Notes under the pieces: model-generated
What the model was told of the DNA's origin: nothing
The model's input: the letters and a program-made list of their open reading frames with translations, nothing else
Databases searched by the model: none
Assembly: GCF_001447385.1 (NCBI RefSeq)
Contig: NZ_LLWQ01000220.1
Span: 124,001-188,000, forward strand
Reading direction: 5' to 3'
Length of the DNA stretch: 64,000 nucleotides
DNA from: Paracoccus sp. MKU1
GTDB lineage: Bacteria > Pseudomonadota > Alphaproteobacteria > Rhodobacterales > Rhodobacteraceae
Translations under genes and position numbers: made by a program
Part shown: piece by piece, positions 11,339-19,950 of the stretch
How positions within the stretch are numbered: position 1 is the stretch's first letter
Layout: each line of letters begins with the position of its first letter

Positions 11339-12904
11339 ATGGGCAAGTTTCGGGGCATGTATGCTTCGCACGGCTTCCTGCGCTCGGATATCGGCGACGT
11401 CGACGTGGTCTTCCACGAGGGCATCTATCACCTCTTTCACCTCGTCCTGCCGAACCATGACTTCATCGCCCATGCGGTCAGTTCCGACGGGCTTTCCTGG
11501 CGGCGGGTCAAGAATGCGTTCTTCGTCGGTGACCCGGGCGCGTGGGACGACGACATGCTCTGGACCATGCATGTCACCCCGGACCCGGACCGGCCGGGCC
11601 AGTGGCGGATGTTCTATACCGGTCTGACACGCGCGGAATTCGGCCGCGTCCAGCGGGTCGGTCTGGCGCGGTCCCCGGATCTCTATGCCTGGACGCGCTG
11701 CGGGGCGCCCTATCCGCTGGAGATCGGCGGTCCGCATTACGAATCCGGCATCGACGAGGGGCGCCGCTGGGTCAGCTTCCGCGACCCGTTCTTCTTCCAC
11801 GAGCCCGAGACGGGTACGCGCCTGCTGCTGGCCGCGGCACGGGCCAAGGACGGGCCGGTGATCCGCCGCGGTTGCGTCGGCCTGGCCCGCGAGGTCGCGC
11901 CCGACCGCTTCGAATTCGGCCCGCCGCTGCATCGGCCCGGCCTCTATGACGACATCGAGGTGCCGAACCTCTTTCATTTCCACGACCGCTATTACCTGAT
12001 GGGGTCGATCCGCGAGGATACCAAGATCCATTACTGGTATTCCGACCGCATCGAGGGGCCTTACGAGAATTTCTGCGACGACGTGCTTCTGCCGCATGGC
12101 AATTATGCCGGCCGCATCTGCCGGGCCGGAGATCGGCTGCTGCTGTTCAGCTTCTTCAGCAAGACCGAACTGCTCATCAACGGCCATGAATTCATCAAGC
12201 GGCTGCTGCCGCCGCCCAAGGAGATCGTGGCCCTTGCCGACGGGCGGCTGCGGCTGAAATCCTACCGGGGCTTCGACGGGCTGGTGACCGCCAGGCTGGC
12301 GCTTGCCAGCACGGCCGAGTGCCGGATGCTCTGCGGCAATCCCACCGCCCGGGCCGAGACCCGCGACGACAGCCTGTCCCTCGGCACCCGCAGCGGTTTC
12401 GAGGCTTTCCTGCTGCCCGGCCAGCACGACGAATTCCGCCTGCGGGCCGAGATGACGCTGGAAGGGCCGGGCAAGACCGGCCTGATCCTGCGGGCGAGCG
12501 AGGAGGGCGACGGCTACTACCTGTCGCTCGACTGCATGAACGGCATCGCCCAGATGCGTGCCTGGGGCGCCAATCCCACGCCCGAGTTCGAACATGCCTT
12601 CCGCTACAAGTCCTTGCAGGAGGCGCGTTTCCGCAGCTCGGCGCATGGTCCCTGGCAGATCGAGGTGGTGGCGCATGGCACCTATCTGGAACTCTCCATC
12701 GACGGCTATGTGGTCCTCAGCCTGGTCGATGACAGCTTCATCTGCGGCGCGGTGGGGTTCTATGTCGAATCCGCGACGCTCGGCCTGTGCGGCGTCACGC
12801 TCGAAACCCTGAGCCGGCCGGTAAGCGAACATGCGGCCGAGATGGTCTATACCGCGACCCAGGCGCCCGACCTTCTTGCCGCCGCCGGGGCGGCAGGCGA
12901 GTGA
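11339..12904 (+). CDS. GH32/GH68-like (beta-fructosidase type) glycoside hydrolase
   Basis: About 521 residues. The N-terminal two thirds reads as a five-bladed propeller glycosidase: Asp20 precedes VVFHEGIYHLFH (candidate nucleophile block), WDDDMLWTMHV follows, the RDP transition-state motif is at 148-150 (SFRDPFFF), and Glu207 in DIEVPNLFHF fits the acid/base EC(V)P motif. Residues from about 380 form a C-terminal beta-sandwich resembling concanavalin/laminin-G-type modules of GH32 enzymes. No signal peptide is evident, so it is probably cytosolic. It overlaps the HAD phosphatase gene by 4 nt, making it the first gene of a disaccharide operon; cleavage of sucrose or mannosylfructose is a reasonable guess. 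Start is uncertain: ATG 11339 or 11357, neither with a strong ribosome site. Confidence 0.75.
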   Translation: MGKFRGMYASHGFLRSDIGDVDVVFHEGIYHLFHLVLPNHDFIAHAVSSDGLSWRRVKNAFFVGDPGAWDDDMLWTMHVTPDPDRPGQWRMFYTGLTRAEFGRVQRVGLARSPDLYAWTRCGAPYPLEIGGPHYESGIDEGRRWVSFRDPFFFHEPETGTRLLLAAARAKDGPVIRRGCVGLAREVAPDRFEFGPPLHRPGLYDDIEVPNLFHFHDRYYLMGSIREDTKIHYWYSDRIEGPYENFCDDVLLPHGNYAGRICRAGDRLLLFSFFSKTELLINGHEFIKRLLPPPKEIVALADGRLRLKSYRGFDGLVTARLALASTAECRMLCGNPTARAETRDDSLSLGTRSGFEAFLLPGQHDEFRLRAEMTLEGPGKTGLILRASEEGDGYYLSLDCMNGIAQMRAWGANPTPEFEHAFRYKSLQEARFRSSAHGPWQIEVVAHGTYLELSIDGYVVLSLVDDSFICGAVGFYVESATLGLCGVTLETLSRPVSEHAAEMVYTATQAPDLLAAAGAAGE

Positions 12905-13638
12905 GCGGCGGGACCGACAGCAAGCCCTGGCTTCTGGTCAGCGATGTCGATGACACGCTGACCGGCGACCGGGCGGCGCTGGAGCGGCTCTGGGCGGTGG
13001 TCCGGCGCCATCCCGACCGGCTGCGGCTGGCGCTGAACTCGTCGCGGCCGGCGGCCAGCGTCGATGCCACCCTGGCGCGCGAATTTCCCGCGGATTTCGC
13101 ACCGGATGCCATCATCACCGGCATGGGCACCGAGATCCGCATCGGCGGCGCCTGGCTTGCGGACTGGGCCGCCCGTTTCGAGCATTGGCCGTCCGAGGCC
13201 GTCTTCGCCCTTGTCACCGGCATGGGCTTTGCCCCGCATCCCGCCGAGTTCCTGACCGCCGGCAAGCTCAGCTTCGCGGTGCCCGACCCCGAGGCCCGCG
13301 CCCGGGTGCTGGAGGCGCTGGCCGCGGCGGGACTGCCGGTGCGGGCGGTGTTCTCGGGGGAAAGCGACCTGGACCTGCTTGCCCCCGGCGCCGGGAAGGA
13401 CGCGGCGGCGCGGTTTCTTGCCGAAAGGCTTGGCATTCCGGCCGGCCGGATGGTGGTGGCGGGGGATTCCGGAAACGATCTGGCCCTGTTCGACGTTGGG
13501 TCTCGCGCCATTGCCGTCGGCAATGCGCGGCGGGAGCTGATCGAGGCCATGCCACCGGGCAAGAGCTATCGCGCGCGGGCGCCCCATGCGGCGGGCGTCC
13601 TCGAGGGGCTGATCGCGCTGGGTATCCTGCCCGGCTGA
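12901..13638 (+). CDS. mfpsB: HAD-family phosphatase, sucrose-/mannosylfructose-phosphate phosphatase type
   Basis: 245 residues, Cof/SPP-type HAD hydrolase. The nucleophile motif DVDDTLTG starts at Asp15 with the general acid at Asp17; LNSSRP supplies motif II, a lysine in GKDAAARF motif III, and GDSGNDLALFD motif IV. The GTEIRIGG and TAGKLSFAV segments are characteristic of sucrose-phosphate phosphatase-like cap domains. It should dephosphorylate the phosphodisaccharide made by the next gene. The GTG start lies inside the stop of the glycosidase gene (GTGA overlap). I cannot tell sucrose-6-phosphate from mannosylfructose-6-phosphate as substrate; the symbol follows the Agrobacterium MfpsB analogy. 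Confidence 0.75.
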   Translation: MSGGTDSKPWLLVSDVDDTLTGDRAALERLWAVVRRHPDRLRLALNSSRPAASVDATLAREFPADFAPDAIITGMGTEIRIGGAWLADWAARFEHWPSEAVFALVTGMGFAPHPAEFLTAGKLSFAVPDPEARARVLEALAAAGLPVRAVFSGESDLDLLAPGAGKDAAARFLAERLGIPAGRMVVAGDSGNDLALFDVGSRAIAVGNARRELIEAMPPGKSYRARAPHAAGVLEGLIALGILPG

Positions 13639-13668
13639 CATTGCCGCAAGACAAGAGGAGACGAGAGC

Positions 13669-14955
13669 ATGGCCCAATCCGTGGGTTCGCTGTTGATGAT
13701 TTCATTGCATGGCTATGTCGCGGGCTCACCCGAGCTGGGCAAGCCCGATACCGGCGGCCAGGTGGTCTTCGTCCTGGAACTCGCCAAGCGTTTCGCAAGG
13801 CTCGGCTACAAGGTCGACGTGATGACCCGACGTTTCGAGGACCAGCCGGCCGAGGATATCATCAACGACAACCTGCGCATCTGGCGCATCCCCTTCGGCG
13901 GGCCGGACTTCATCCGCAAGGAGGACATGCACGACTGGTATGGCGATTTCATCACCAACGCCCTGGCCGCCATCCGCCGCCGCGAGCTGCGCTATGACGT
14001 GGTCAACAGCCATTACTGGGATGCCGGGGTCTGCGGCCAGAAGATCGCCGAGGAATTGCAGATCCCGCATATCCACACCCCGCATTCCCTGGGCTGGTGG
14101 AAAAAGCACGACATGCGCGGCGCCACGGCCGAGGAGATGGCGGGCTATCGCTTCGACGAGCGCATCCAGAAGGAATTCGTGCTCTATCGCAATTGCGACC
14201 ACATCATCGCCACTTCGGAACAGCAGGTCGAGCTGATTGCGGCCGAATACGCGCTGCCGCGCGAGCATATCACCATGATTCCGCCCGGCATCGACGAGAA
14301 CCGCTTTACCCCGGCCCCGCCCGACAAGGTGGCGGCGGCGCGGGCGCGGCTGAACATGCAGCCGACCGATGTCTATGTCGTCGGCCGGGCGGCCGAGAAC
14401 AAGGGCTATGACCTGATCATCCAGGCGCTGCCGGCGCTGAAGATCCTCCAGCCCGAGGCGCGGCTGGTCCTGGCGGCCGGCGGCAATTCCGAGGCCGACC
14501 TGGCGCTGATCGACGAGTGGAAGGCGGTGGCCGCCGAGGCGGGTGTCGCCGATGCCATCGACTGGCGCGGCTATGTCCCCGACGAGGAACTGGTCGATCA
14601 TTACCGCGCGCCCGGGGTCTTTGCGCTGCCCTCGCGCTACGAGCCCTTCGGCATGACGGCGGTCGAGGCGATGGCCTGCGGCACGCCCACGGTGATGACC
14701 ATCCATGGCGGGCTGCACGAGCAGGTGGAATTCGGCCGGCACGCGCTGGTGGCCGATCCGAAGCGGCCCGAGGAATTCGCCGCGATGATCAACATGGCGC
14801 TGCAATATCCCTGGCTGCGCGACGTGCTGGCGGTCGAGGGTGCGCGCTTTGCCCGCCGCGTCTTTGGCTGGACCGGCATCGCCCGGCGGACCATCGCCGT
14901 CTTTGAGCAGTTCCGTGGCCGCTACGACGCCTATCAGCCCGATTTCCAGCTATAG
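13669..14955 (+). CDS. mfpsA: GT4 glycosyltransferase, mannosylfructose-/sucrose-phosphate synthase type
   Basis: 428-residue GT-B glycosyltransferase. SLHGYVAGSPELGKPDTGGQ at the N-terminus is the acceptor-side signature of sucrose-phosphate synthases. VNSHYWDAGVCGQKIAEEL, IPHIHTPHSLGWWKK and TRRFEDQP recall Agrobacterium mannosylfructose-phosphate synthase as I remember it. The GT4 donor motif is SRYEPFGMTAVEAMACGTP. Predicted reaction: GDP-mannose (or an NDP-glucose) plus fructose-6-phosphate to the disaccharide phosphate, giving a compatible solute after dephosphorylation. A strong AGAGGAGA ribosome site precedes the ATG. Third gene of the operon, 30 nt after the phosphatase. The donor specificity is inference. 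Confidence 0.8.
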   Translation: MAQSVGSLLMISLHGYVAGSPELGKPDTGGQVVFVLELAKRFARLGYKVDVMTRRFEDQPAEDIINDNLRIWRIPFGGPDFIRKEDMHDWYGDFITNALAAIRRRELRYDVVNSHYWDAGVCGQKIAEELQIPHIHTPHSLGWWKKHDMRGATAEEMAGYRFDERIQKEFVLYRNCDHIIATSEQQVELIAAEYALPREHITMIPPGIDENRFTPAPPDKVAAARARLNMQPTDVYVVGRAAENKGYDLIIQALPALKILQPEARLVLAAGGNSEADLALIDEWKAVAAEAGVADAIDWRGYVPDEELVDHYRAPGVFALPSRYEPFGMTAVEAMACGTPTVMTIHGGLHEQVEFGRHALVADPKRPEEFAAMINMALQYPWLRDVLAVEGARFARRVFGWTGIARRTIAVFEQFRGRYDAYQPDFQL

Positions 14956-15114
14956 CGGCGTGCCGGCTGCTTGGCCGGCCCGCGCGGTTTCATCGGCGCA
15001 GCGGCGCCCCCGATGCAGCAATCGCCGCCCCTGCCGGGTGGCAACGGGGGCGATCAGGTCGCGCCGGCGTGCCCCCCTGAAGGAAGCGCTCCATGGAACC
15101 ATCGGCGCAAATAT

Positions 15115-16995
15115 CTAGGCCTTGGGCATGCCCTTGGGCCGCGTGGTCCGCTTTTGCGCGGCGATGCGGAACGGCGCGTTCGGCGCGCCATAGCCGGCGT
15201 AACCGCCGCGCCGCTGCACGATTTCCAGGAAGAAGCCGCCGGGCAGGGCGGTCGAGTAGAATTGCATGAACTGCCCCTCGGCATCCTCGTCATACATGAT
15301 GTGATGTGCGCGCAGCCGGGCGGTGAAATCCGGATCGAGCCCGAAGCGCGCCTCGACATCGTCGTAGTAATTCGCCCCGATCCGCAGGAAGGGAAAGCCG
15401 CGCGCCGCCATTTCTGCGGCGGTGGCGAAGATGTCGTCGCTGGCGAAGGCGATGTGCTGGACCGAGGAGCCGAAGGTCTCTTGCAGGAACTGCCCGGCCA
15501 GCGTGCGCCGCGCCTCGGCGCCGTTCAGGGTGATGCGCAGCCCGCCGGCCTCGATGGCCTGGCTGCGCACCAGCCCGTCGGGATCGACCACATCGACCAT
15601 CGGCGCCTTTTGCGCGGTGAACAGCGTGGTGTAGAACAGCGACCAGCTGAGCATCTCGTCATAGGCCATGGTCTGGGCCAGGTGATCGACGCCGGCAAGC
15701 CCGGCGCCCTGCGGCGCGGGGTCGTCGATGGCGAAATCCACCTCCCAGATCCGTGCCAGGTCGGTTTTGCGGTCCAAGAGCCGGATCACGTTGCTGCCGG
15801 CGCCGCGGATGCCGGGGATCTCCAGCTCTTGCGCGGCGTGGGGCGCGACATGCGGCTCGGCCCCCAGCGCCAGGGCGCGGTCGAAGGCGGCGCGGGCATC
15901 GGGGACCATCAGCGCCACCTCGGACACGCCGGTGCCATGCGTGACCCAGGCGCTATGGGCAAAGCCCTCGGGCTCGGCATTGACCAGCAGGTTGACGCCG
16001 CCCTGCCGCCACAGCGTCACCCGCTTGCTGAGGTGCCGGCCGGCCCGCACGAAGCCGGCCGCGGCGAGCAGGTTCTCCAACGGCCCGGCATCCTCGGGTG
16101 AGGTGGCGAATTCGACGAACTCGACCCGCTCGACCGGGGCCGGGGCGGGAAAGGCGGGCAGGTCGACGGAAAGCGCGGGCTCGGCCCGGCGCACCCGGTC
16201 CATCAGCGCCACCAGGCTGCGATGGCCGTCGCGGGCCACCAGGCGCGGCAGCCCGGCGCGGAACTGGTCGTTGAAGATTTCCAGGCTGAGCGGCCCGACA
16301 TAGCCGGTGGCCATGACCGCGCGGGTGAAGCCGGCGATGTCCAGGTCGCCTTCGCCCGGCATGTTGCGGAAATGCCGCGACCAGTAGAGCAGATCCATCT
16401 CGATCAGCGGCGCGTCGGCCAGCTGCACGAAGAAGATGCGATCGCCGGGAATGCGGCGGATGCTGTCCGGGTCGAGCTTGCGGCCCAGCGTGTGGAAACT
16501 GTCGAGGATCAGGCCGACATTCGGGTGATCGGCGCGGCGCACGATCTCCCAGGCGTCGCGGTGGTCGTTGACATGGCGGCCCCAGCACAGCGCCTCGTAG
16601 CCGACGCGGATGCCGCGCCCGGCCGCGATCTCGCCCAATTCGCGGAAATCGGCGGCGGCGCGGTCGATGCCGCCAAGCCCCTCGGGATGGGTCGAGGAAC
16701 AGAACAGCACCAGGTCGGTGCCCAGCTCGGCCATCAGGTCGAACTTGCGCTCGGCGCGGGCAAGGGCGCGGCTGCGCAAGGGCTCGGGCAGGCCCTCGAA
16801 ATCGCGGAAGGGCTGGAACAGGGTGATCTCCAGCCCATGGTCGCGGACCATGCGGCCGACCTCGCGCGGGGTGAAGTCCGAGGCGAGGAAATCCTGCTCG
16901 AAGATCTCGATCCCGTCGAATCCGGCCTGCTGGATCGCGGCGAGTTTCTCGGTAAAGCTGCCCGAAATCGACACGGTGGCAATCGAGGTCTTCAT
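15115..16995 (-). CDS. quiC1: 3-dehydroshikimate dehydratase, TIM barrel fused to HPPD-like domain
   Basis: 626 residues in two parts, as in QuiC1/QsuB enzymes that turn 3-dehydroshikimate into protocatechuate. Residues 1-290 are an AP-endonuclease-2/xylose-isomerase-like TIM barrel with metal-ligand text such as FDGIEIFEQDFL, VGYEALCWGRHVND, NVGLILDSFHTL and PLSLEIFND. Residues from about 300 form a vicinal-oxygen-chelate region like 4-hydroxyphenylpyruvate dioxygenase, including GVDHLAQTMAYDEM, SVQHIAFASDDIF and a C-terminal GGFFLEIVQRRGGYAGYGAPN. ATG 16995 follows AGGAAAGGGG; a GTG nine bases earlier is possible. It sits downstream of, and on the same strand as, an ABC importer and a shikimate-dehydrogenase-like gene, consistent with quinate/shikimate use. 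Confidence 0.9.
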   Translation of the reverse strand: MKTSIATVSISGSFTEKLAAIQQAGFDGIEIFEQDFLASDFTPREVGRMVRDHGLEITLFQPFRDFEGLPEPLRSRALARAERKFDLMAELGTDLVLFCSSTHPEGLGGIDRAAADFRELGEIAAGRGIRVGYEALCWGRHVNDHRDAWEIVRRADHPNVGLILDSFHTLGRKLDPDSIRRIPGDRIFFVQLADAPLIEMDLLYWSRHFRNMPGEGDLDIAGFTRAVMATGYVGPLSLEIFNDQFRAGLPRLVARDGHRSLVALMDRVRRAEPALSVDLPAFPAPAPVERVEFVEFATSPEDAGPLENLLAAAGFVRAGRHLSKRVTLWRQGGVNLLVNAEPEGFAHSAWVTHGTGVSEVALMVPDARAAFDRALALGAEPHVAPHAAQELEIPGIRGAGSNVIRLLDRKTDLARIWEVDFAIDDPAPQGAGLAGVDHLAQTMAYDEMLSWSLFYTTLFTAQKAPMVDVVDPDGLVRSQAIEAGGLRITLNGAEARRTLAGQFLQETFGSSVQHIAFASDDIFATAAEMAARGFPFLRIGANYYDDVEARFGLDPDFTARLRAHHIMYDEDAEGQFMQFYSTALPGGFFLEIVQRRGGYAGYGAPNAPFRIAAQKRTTRPKGMPKA

Positions 16996-17295
16996 CCCGC
17001 ACACCCCTTTCCTGATGCGCTGAAGATCGCAGAGAATCTCCGTAACGGCAAATGCCGATTTCTCGACATGAATAACCTGATGTTAATTCTCTAAGGCGGT
17101 GACGGCATCGTTGCCCGCTCCGCCTTCAAGCTGCGGTCCTTTATCCGGCGCGGTTTCGCCGGTTACGCCGCCTGTTGCACAGGGAAAAGGCAGGCGTTCC
17201 CCGGGGATCGGACGCTTGGCGCCGCGCGGTGGCGGGCCAGCCCGAAAAGCGCGATGCTGTATTACAAGCCATGTCCGATTCGACGGGGGCTTGCC
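16996..17295. other. Upstream region of quiC1, no gene
   Basis: 300 bases between quiC1 (minus) and a small plus-strand gene. The part near quiC1 is relatively AT-rich (ATGAATAACCTGATG at 17068-17082), a plausible promoter area. AGAGAAT at 17031 and ATTCTCT at 17086 are inverted but 48 nt apart, so I do not assign an operator. Nothing else was seen. Confidence 0.4.
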
Positions 17296-17496
17296 ATGAT
17301 CGAACTGGTCTTCATCGCCTGCATGGGCGGCGCCCCGGCCGATTGCCGGGAACACAGCCTGATCTATACCGAGGTCACGCCCCTGGTCTGCATGCATGGC
17401 GCGCAGCCTGCGCTGGCGCAATGGGTCGAGACCCATCCCAACTGGCGCATCGCCCGCTGGTCCTGCCAGACGCTGCGCCGCGAGCGCAGCATCTGA
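17296..17496 (+). CDS. Small conserved-looking Cys-containing protein, unidentified
   Basis: 66 residues starting MIELVFIACMGG, with a GGGGG ribosome site ahead of the ATG. It has four spaced cysteines (IACMG, DCREH, VCMHG, SCQTL), an acidic-to-basic polar middle and WVETHPNWRIARWSCQ near the end. I have an impression of similar short proteins in Rhodobacterales but know no function. The short hydrophobic N-terminus could be a weak signal or buried strand. Converges with the livF-like gene, 12 nt away. Confidence 0.55.
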   Translation: MIELVFIACMGGAPADCREHSLIYTEVTPLVCMHGAQPALAQWVETHPNWRIARWSCQTLRRERSI

Positions 17497-17508
17497 CGGG
17501 GCGGCGCT

Positions 17509-18231
17509 TCAGGCCGCGTCCTCGATATGGCCGCCCAGGAACAGCTGGCCGACGCGCGGATCCTTGAGCAGCATATCGGCCTTGTCGAACAGGCGGGTCT
17601 GGCCCAGTTCCAGCACCAGCCCGTAATCCGACATGGCCAGCGCCGCCTTGGCATTTTGTTCCACCATCAGCACCGTCACCCCCTGATCGCGCAGCCGGAT
17701 CAGGGTCTGGAACACCTCCTGCACCAGGTTGGGCGAAAGCCCGATCGAGGGCTCGTCGATCAGGATCAGCTTGGGGTCCAGAAGCAGGGCGCGGGCGATC
17801 TCCAGCTGCTTCTGCTGGCCGCCCGACAGCTCGATGGCCTTCTGGTCGCGGCGCTCGCGCAGCATGGGAAACTGGTCCATGACCTGCTCCATCCGCTGCC
17901 GGACCCGGGACTGGTCGCGGGCGGTGATGCCGCCCAGCTCCAGATTGTGGAACACCGACAGCTGCGGCACCACGTTGCGGCCCTGCGGCACATAGGTAAC
18001 GCCGCGGGCGATCATCTCGGCCGGGCGCTTGCGGGTCACGTCCTCGCCCTCCAGCCGGATCTGGCCGGAATGGATGTTCAGCAGCCCGAAGATCGCCTTG
18101 AACACGGTGGATTTCCCGGCGCCGTTCGGCCCGATCACCGTGGTGATCGAGGCCTTGGGGATGCTGAACGAGGTGCCGTTCAGGATGGTGATGCGGCCAT
18201 AGCCGCCGGTGAGGTCCCTAAGCTCCAGCAT
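17509..18231 (-). CDS. LIV-type ABC importer, ATPase subunit (LivF-like)
   Basis: 240 residues. Walker A GPNGAGKST, Q-loop VPQGRN, signature LSGGQQKQLEIARALL, Walker B LILIDEPSIGLSP, and the characteristic VLMVEQNAKAALAMSD switch region of LivF ATPases. It energises import with LivG-, LivM-, LivH-like partners in the same minus-strand operon; its ATG lies one base past the livG-like stop. The family usually carries branched-chain amino acids but also aromatic and other organic acids. Location between a dehydroshikimate dehydratase and a shikimate-dehydrogenase-like gene suggests quinate, shikimate or a related compound as cargo (inference). Confidence 0.92.
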   Translation of the reverse strand: MLELRDLTGGYGRITILNGTSFSIPKASITTVIGPNGAGKSTVFKAIFGLLNIHSGQIRLEGEDVTRKRPAEMIARGVTYVPQGRNVVPQLSVFHNLELGGITARDQSRVRQRMEQVMDQFPMLRERRDQKAIELSGGQQKQLEIARALLLDPKLILIDEPSIGLSPNLVQEVFQTLIRLRDQGVTVLMVEQNAKAALAMSDYGLVLELGQTRLFDKADMLLKDPRVGQLFLGGHIEDAA

Positions 18232-18232
18232 G

Positions 18233-18979
18233 TCAGCCCCCCAGATAGGCGTCGATGACCATCTGGTTCGCCCGGATCTCCTCGGGCGAGCCTTCGGCGA
18301 TGATCTCGCCCTGCGCCAGCACGATGATGCGGGTGCAAAGCGACATGACGAATTCCATGTTGTGCTCGATCACCACGAAGGTGGTGCCGTGCTCGCGGTT
18401 ATAGGTCATCAGCCGCTCTTTCAGATGCGCCAGCATGGTCAGGTTCACCCCGCCCGCCGGCTCGTCCAGCAGCACGATGCCGGGACCGGCCATGAAGGCC
18501 ATCGCGGCATCGACCAGCTTTTGCTGGCCGTAGGAGAGCGAGCCCGCCTCGGTGTCGCGATAGGGGGTCAGGTTGAAGAACTCGATCAGCTGCTCGGCCT
18601 TTTCGGTCAGGCCCGCGTCGGATTTGCCGAACAGTCGGCTCAGCATCGAGCCCTCGTGCTCCTGCCCGGCCAGGATGACGTTGTCGAGCACCGTCATGCG
18701 CGGAAAGACCGACAGCTGCTGGAAGGTGCGTCCGACCCCCATCAGCGACAGGTCGGCCGGCCGCACGCCGTCGGTCGAGCGGCCGTTGATCTTGCAATGG
18801 CCGGCACTGGGGCGCAGCTGACCGAGGATGCAGTTGAACAGCGTCGACTTGCCCGAGCCGTTCGGCCCGATCAGGCCCAGGATCTCGCCCTTCTGCACGT
18901 CGAAGCTGACATCGTTCACGGCGCGGATGCCGCCGAACTGCTTCGAGATGTTGCGGACGGAAAGCACGGGGGCGTTCAT
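18233..18979 (-). CDS. LIV-type ABC importer, ATPase subunit (LivG-like)
   Basis: 248 residues. Walker A GPNGSGKST, Q-loop GRTFQQLSVF, a signature region in which the usual LSGGQ is read as LSYGQQKLVDAAMA, Walker B IVLLDEPAGGVN, and FVVIEHNMEFVMSL. The LSYGQ variant is common in LivG paralogues. The start ATG overlaps the livM-like stop (ATGA), and its stop is one base before the livF-like start, so translation is coupled along the operon. Confidence 0.92.
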   Translation of the reverse strand: MNAPVLSVRNISKQFGGIRAVNDVSFDVQKGEILGLIGPNGSGKSTLFNCILGQLRPSAGHCKINGRSTDGVRPADLSLMGVGRTFQQLSVFPRMTVLDNVILAGQEHEGSMLSRLFGKSDAGLTEKAEQLIEFFNLTPYRDTEAGSLSYGQQKLVDAAMAFMAGPGIVLLDEPAGGVNLTMLAHLKERLMTYNREHGTTFVVIEHNMEFVMSLCTRIIVLAQGEIIAEGSPEEIRANQMVIDAYLGG

Positions 18980-19950
18980 AGCTGGAATCCCTTCTTCATG
19001 TCGCGGCGCGTCTCGTGCCGGGGCCGGAACTGGTTCCAGATTTTCTGCCCCAGCCCGATCAGCCCCTGGGGCGAGAACACCATCAGCACGATCACCAGCG
19101 CCGAATAGATGATGAGGTAATAGCCCTCGGTAAAGCGCAGGAGTTCCGGCAGCAGGATCACTACCGCCGCGCCCAGCATCGGGCCGAAGAAGAAGCCGGC
19201 GCCGCCCACCACCACCATCAGAAGCAGCTTCAGCGAATGGATCAGCGCAAAGCTGCCCGGCTCGATGAACTGCACCAGCGGCGATTGCAGCGCCCCGGCG
19301 AGCCCGCCGAAGGCCGAGCCGATGGCGAAGGCCAGAAGCGTCTGGCGGCGGATCTTCAGCCCCAGGCTCTCGGCGCGGATCGGGTTCTCGCGCAGCGCCT
19401 TGAAGGCCCGGCCCCAGGGCGAGCGCAGGATCCACCACATCACGAAGGCCGAGATCAGGAAGCAGGCCAGCGCGAAATAGTAGAAGTTCAGGTTGCTGTC
19501 GGTGGCGATGCCAAGGACCGAGGGGCGCGGCATGCCGACCAGCCCGAAGGAACCGCCGGTGATCTCCTCCTCGTTGCGCAGCACCAGGAACAGCAGCGTG
19601 TTGAAGGCCAGCGTCACGAAGGCCAGGAAATGGTGCTGCACGCGCAGCGCCGGCCAGCCGAGCAGCAGCCCGACCGCGAAGCAGGAGGTGATCGAGATCA
19701 GCGCCGCCGCGATCCAGGGCACGCCCGCCAGGGTCAAGAGCGCGGTGACATAGGCGCCGATGCCCATGAAGCCCGCCTGCGCCAGGCTGACCTGCCCGGC
19801 ATAGCCCAGCGTCAGGTTCAGCCCCATGGCCGAGATCGAGAACAGCAGCCAGGAGGTCAGCGTATAGATGATGTAATTGCCCTGGCCGATGGGCGCGGCG
19901 ACCAGCGCCGCGATGCCCAGGACGATCAGGATGATGCGGGTGCGGGTCAT
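18976..19950 (-). CDS. LIV-type ABC importer, permease (LivM-like)
   Basis: 324-residue inner-membrane permease with around nine hydrophobic helices. Family markers are LGYAGQVSLAQAGFMGIGAYVTALL and SPWGRAFKALRENPIRAESLGL, the cytoplasmic coupling region that meets the ATPases, followed by GGAGFFFGPMLGAA. Starts with ATG overlapping the livH-like stop by 4 nt. Forms the transmembrane pore with the LivH-like protein. Confidence 0.92.
   Translation of the reverse strand: MTRTRIILIVLGIAALVAAPIGQGNYIIYTLTSWLLFSISAMGLNLTLGYAGQVSLAQAGFMGIGAYVTALLTLAGVPWIAAALISITSCFAVGLLLGWPALRVQHHFLAFVTLAFNTLLFLVLRNEEEITGGSFGLVGMPRPSVLGIATDSNLNFYYFALACFLISAFVMWWILRSPWGRAFKALRENPIRAESLGLKIRRQTLLAFAIGSAFGGLAGALQSPLVQFIEPGSFALIHSLKLLLMVVVGGAGFFFGPMLGAAVVILLPELLRFTEGYYLIIYSALVIVLMVFSPQGLIGLGQKIWNQFRPRHETRRDMKKGFQL

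Noticed and set aside
17031..17092. AGAGAAT/ATTCTCT inverted pair upstream of quiC1
   Set aside because: Arms are only 7 bp and 48 nt apart, likely by chance.
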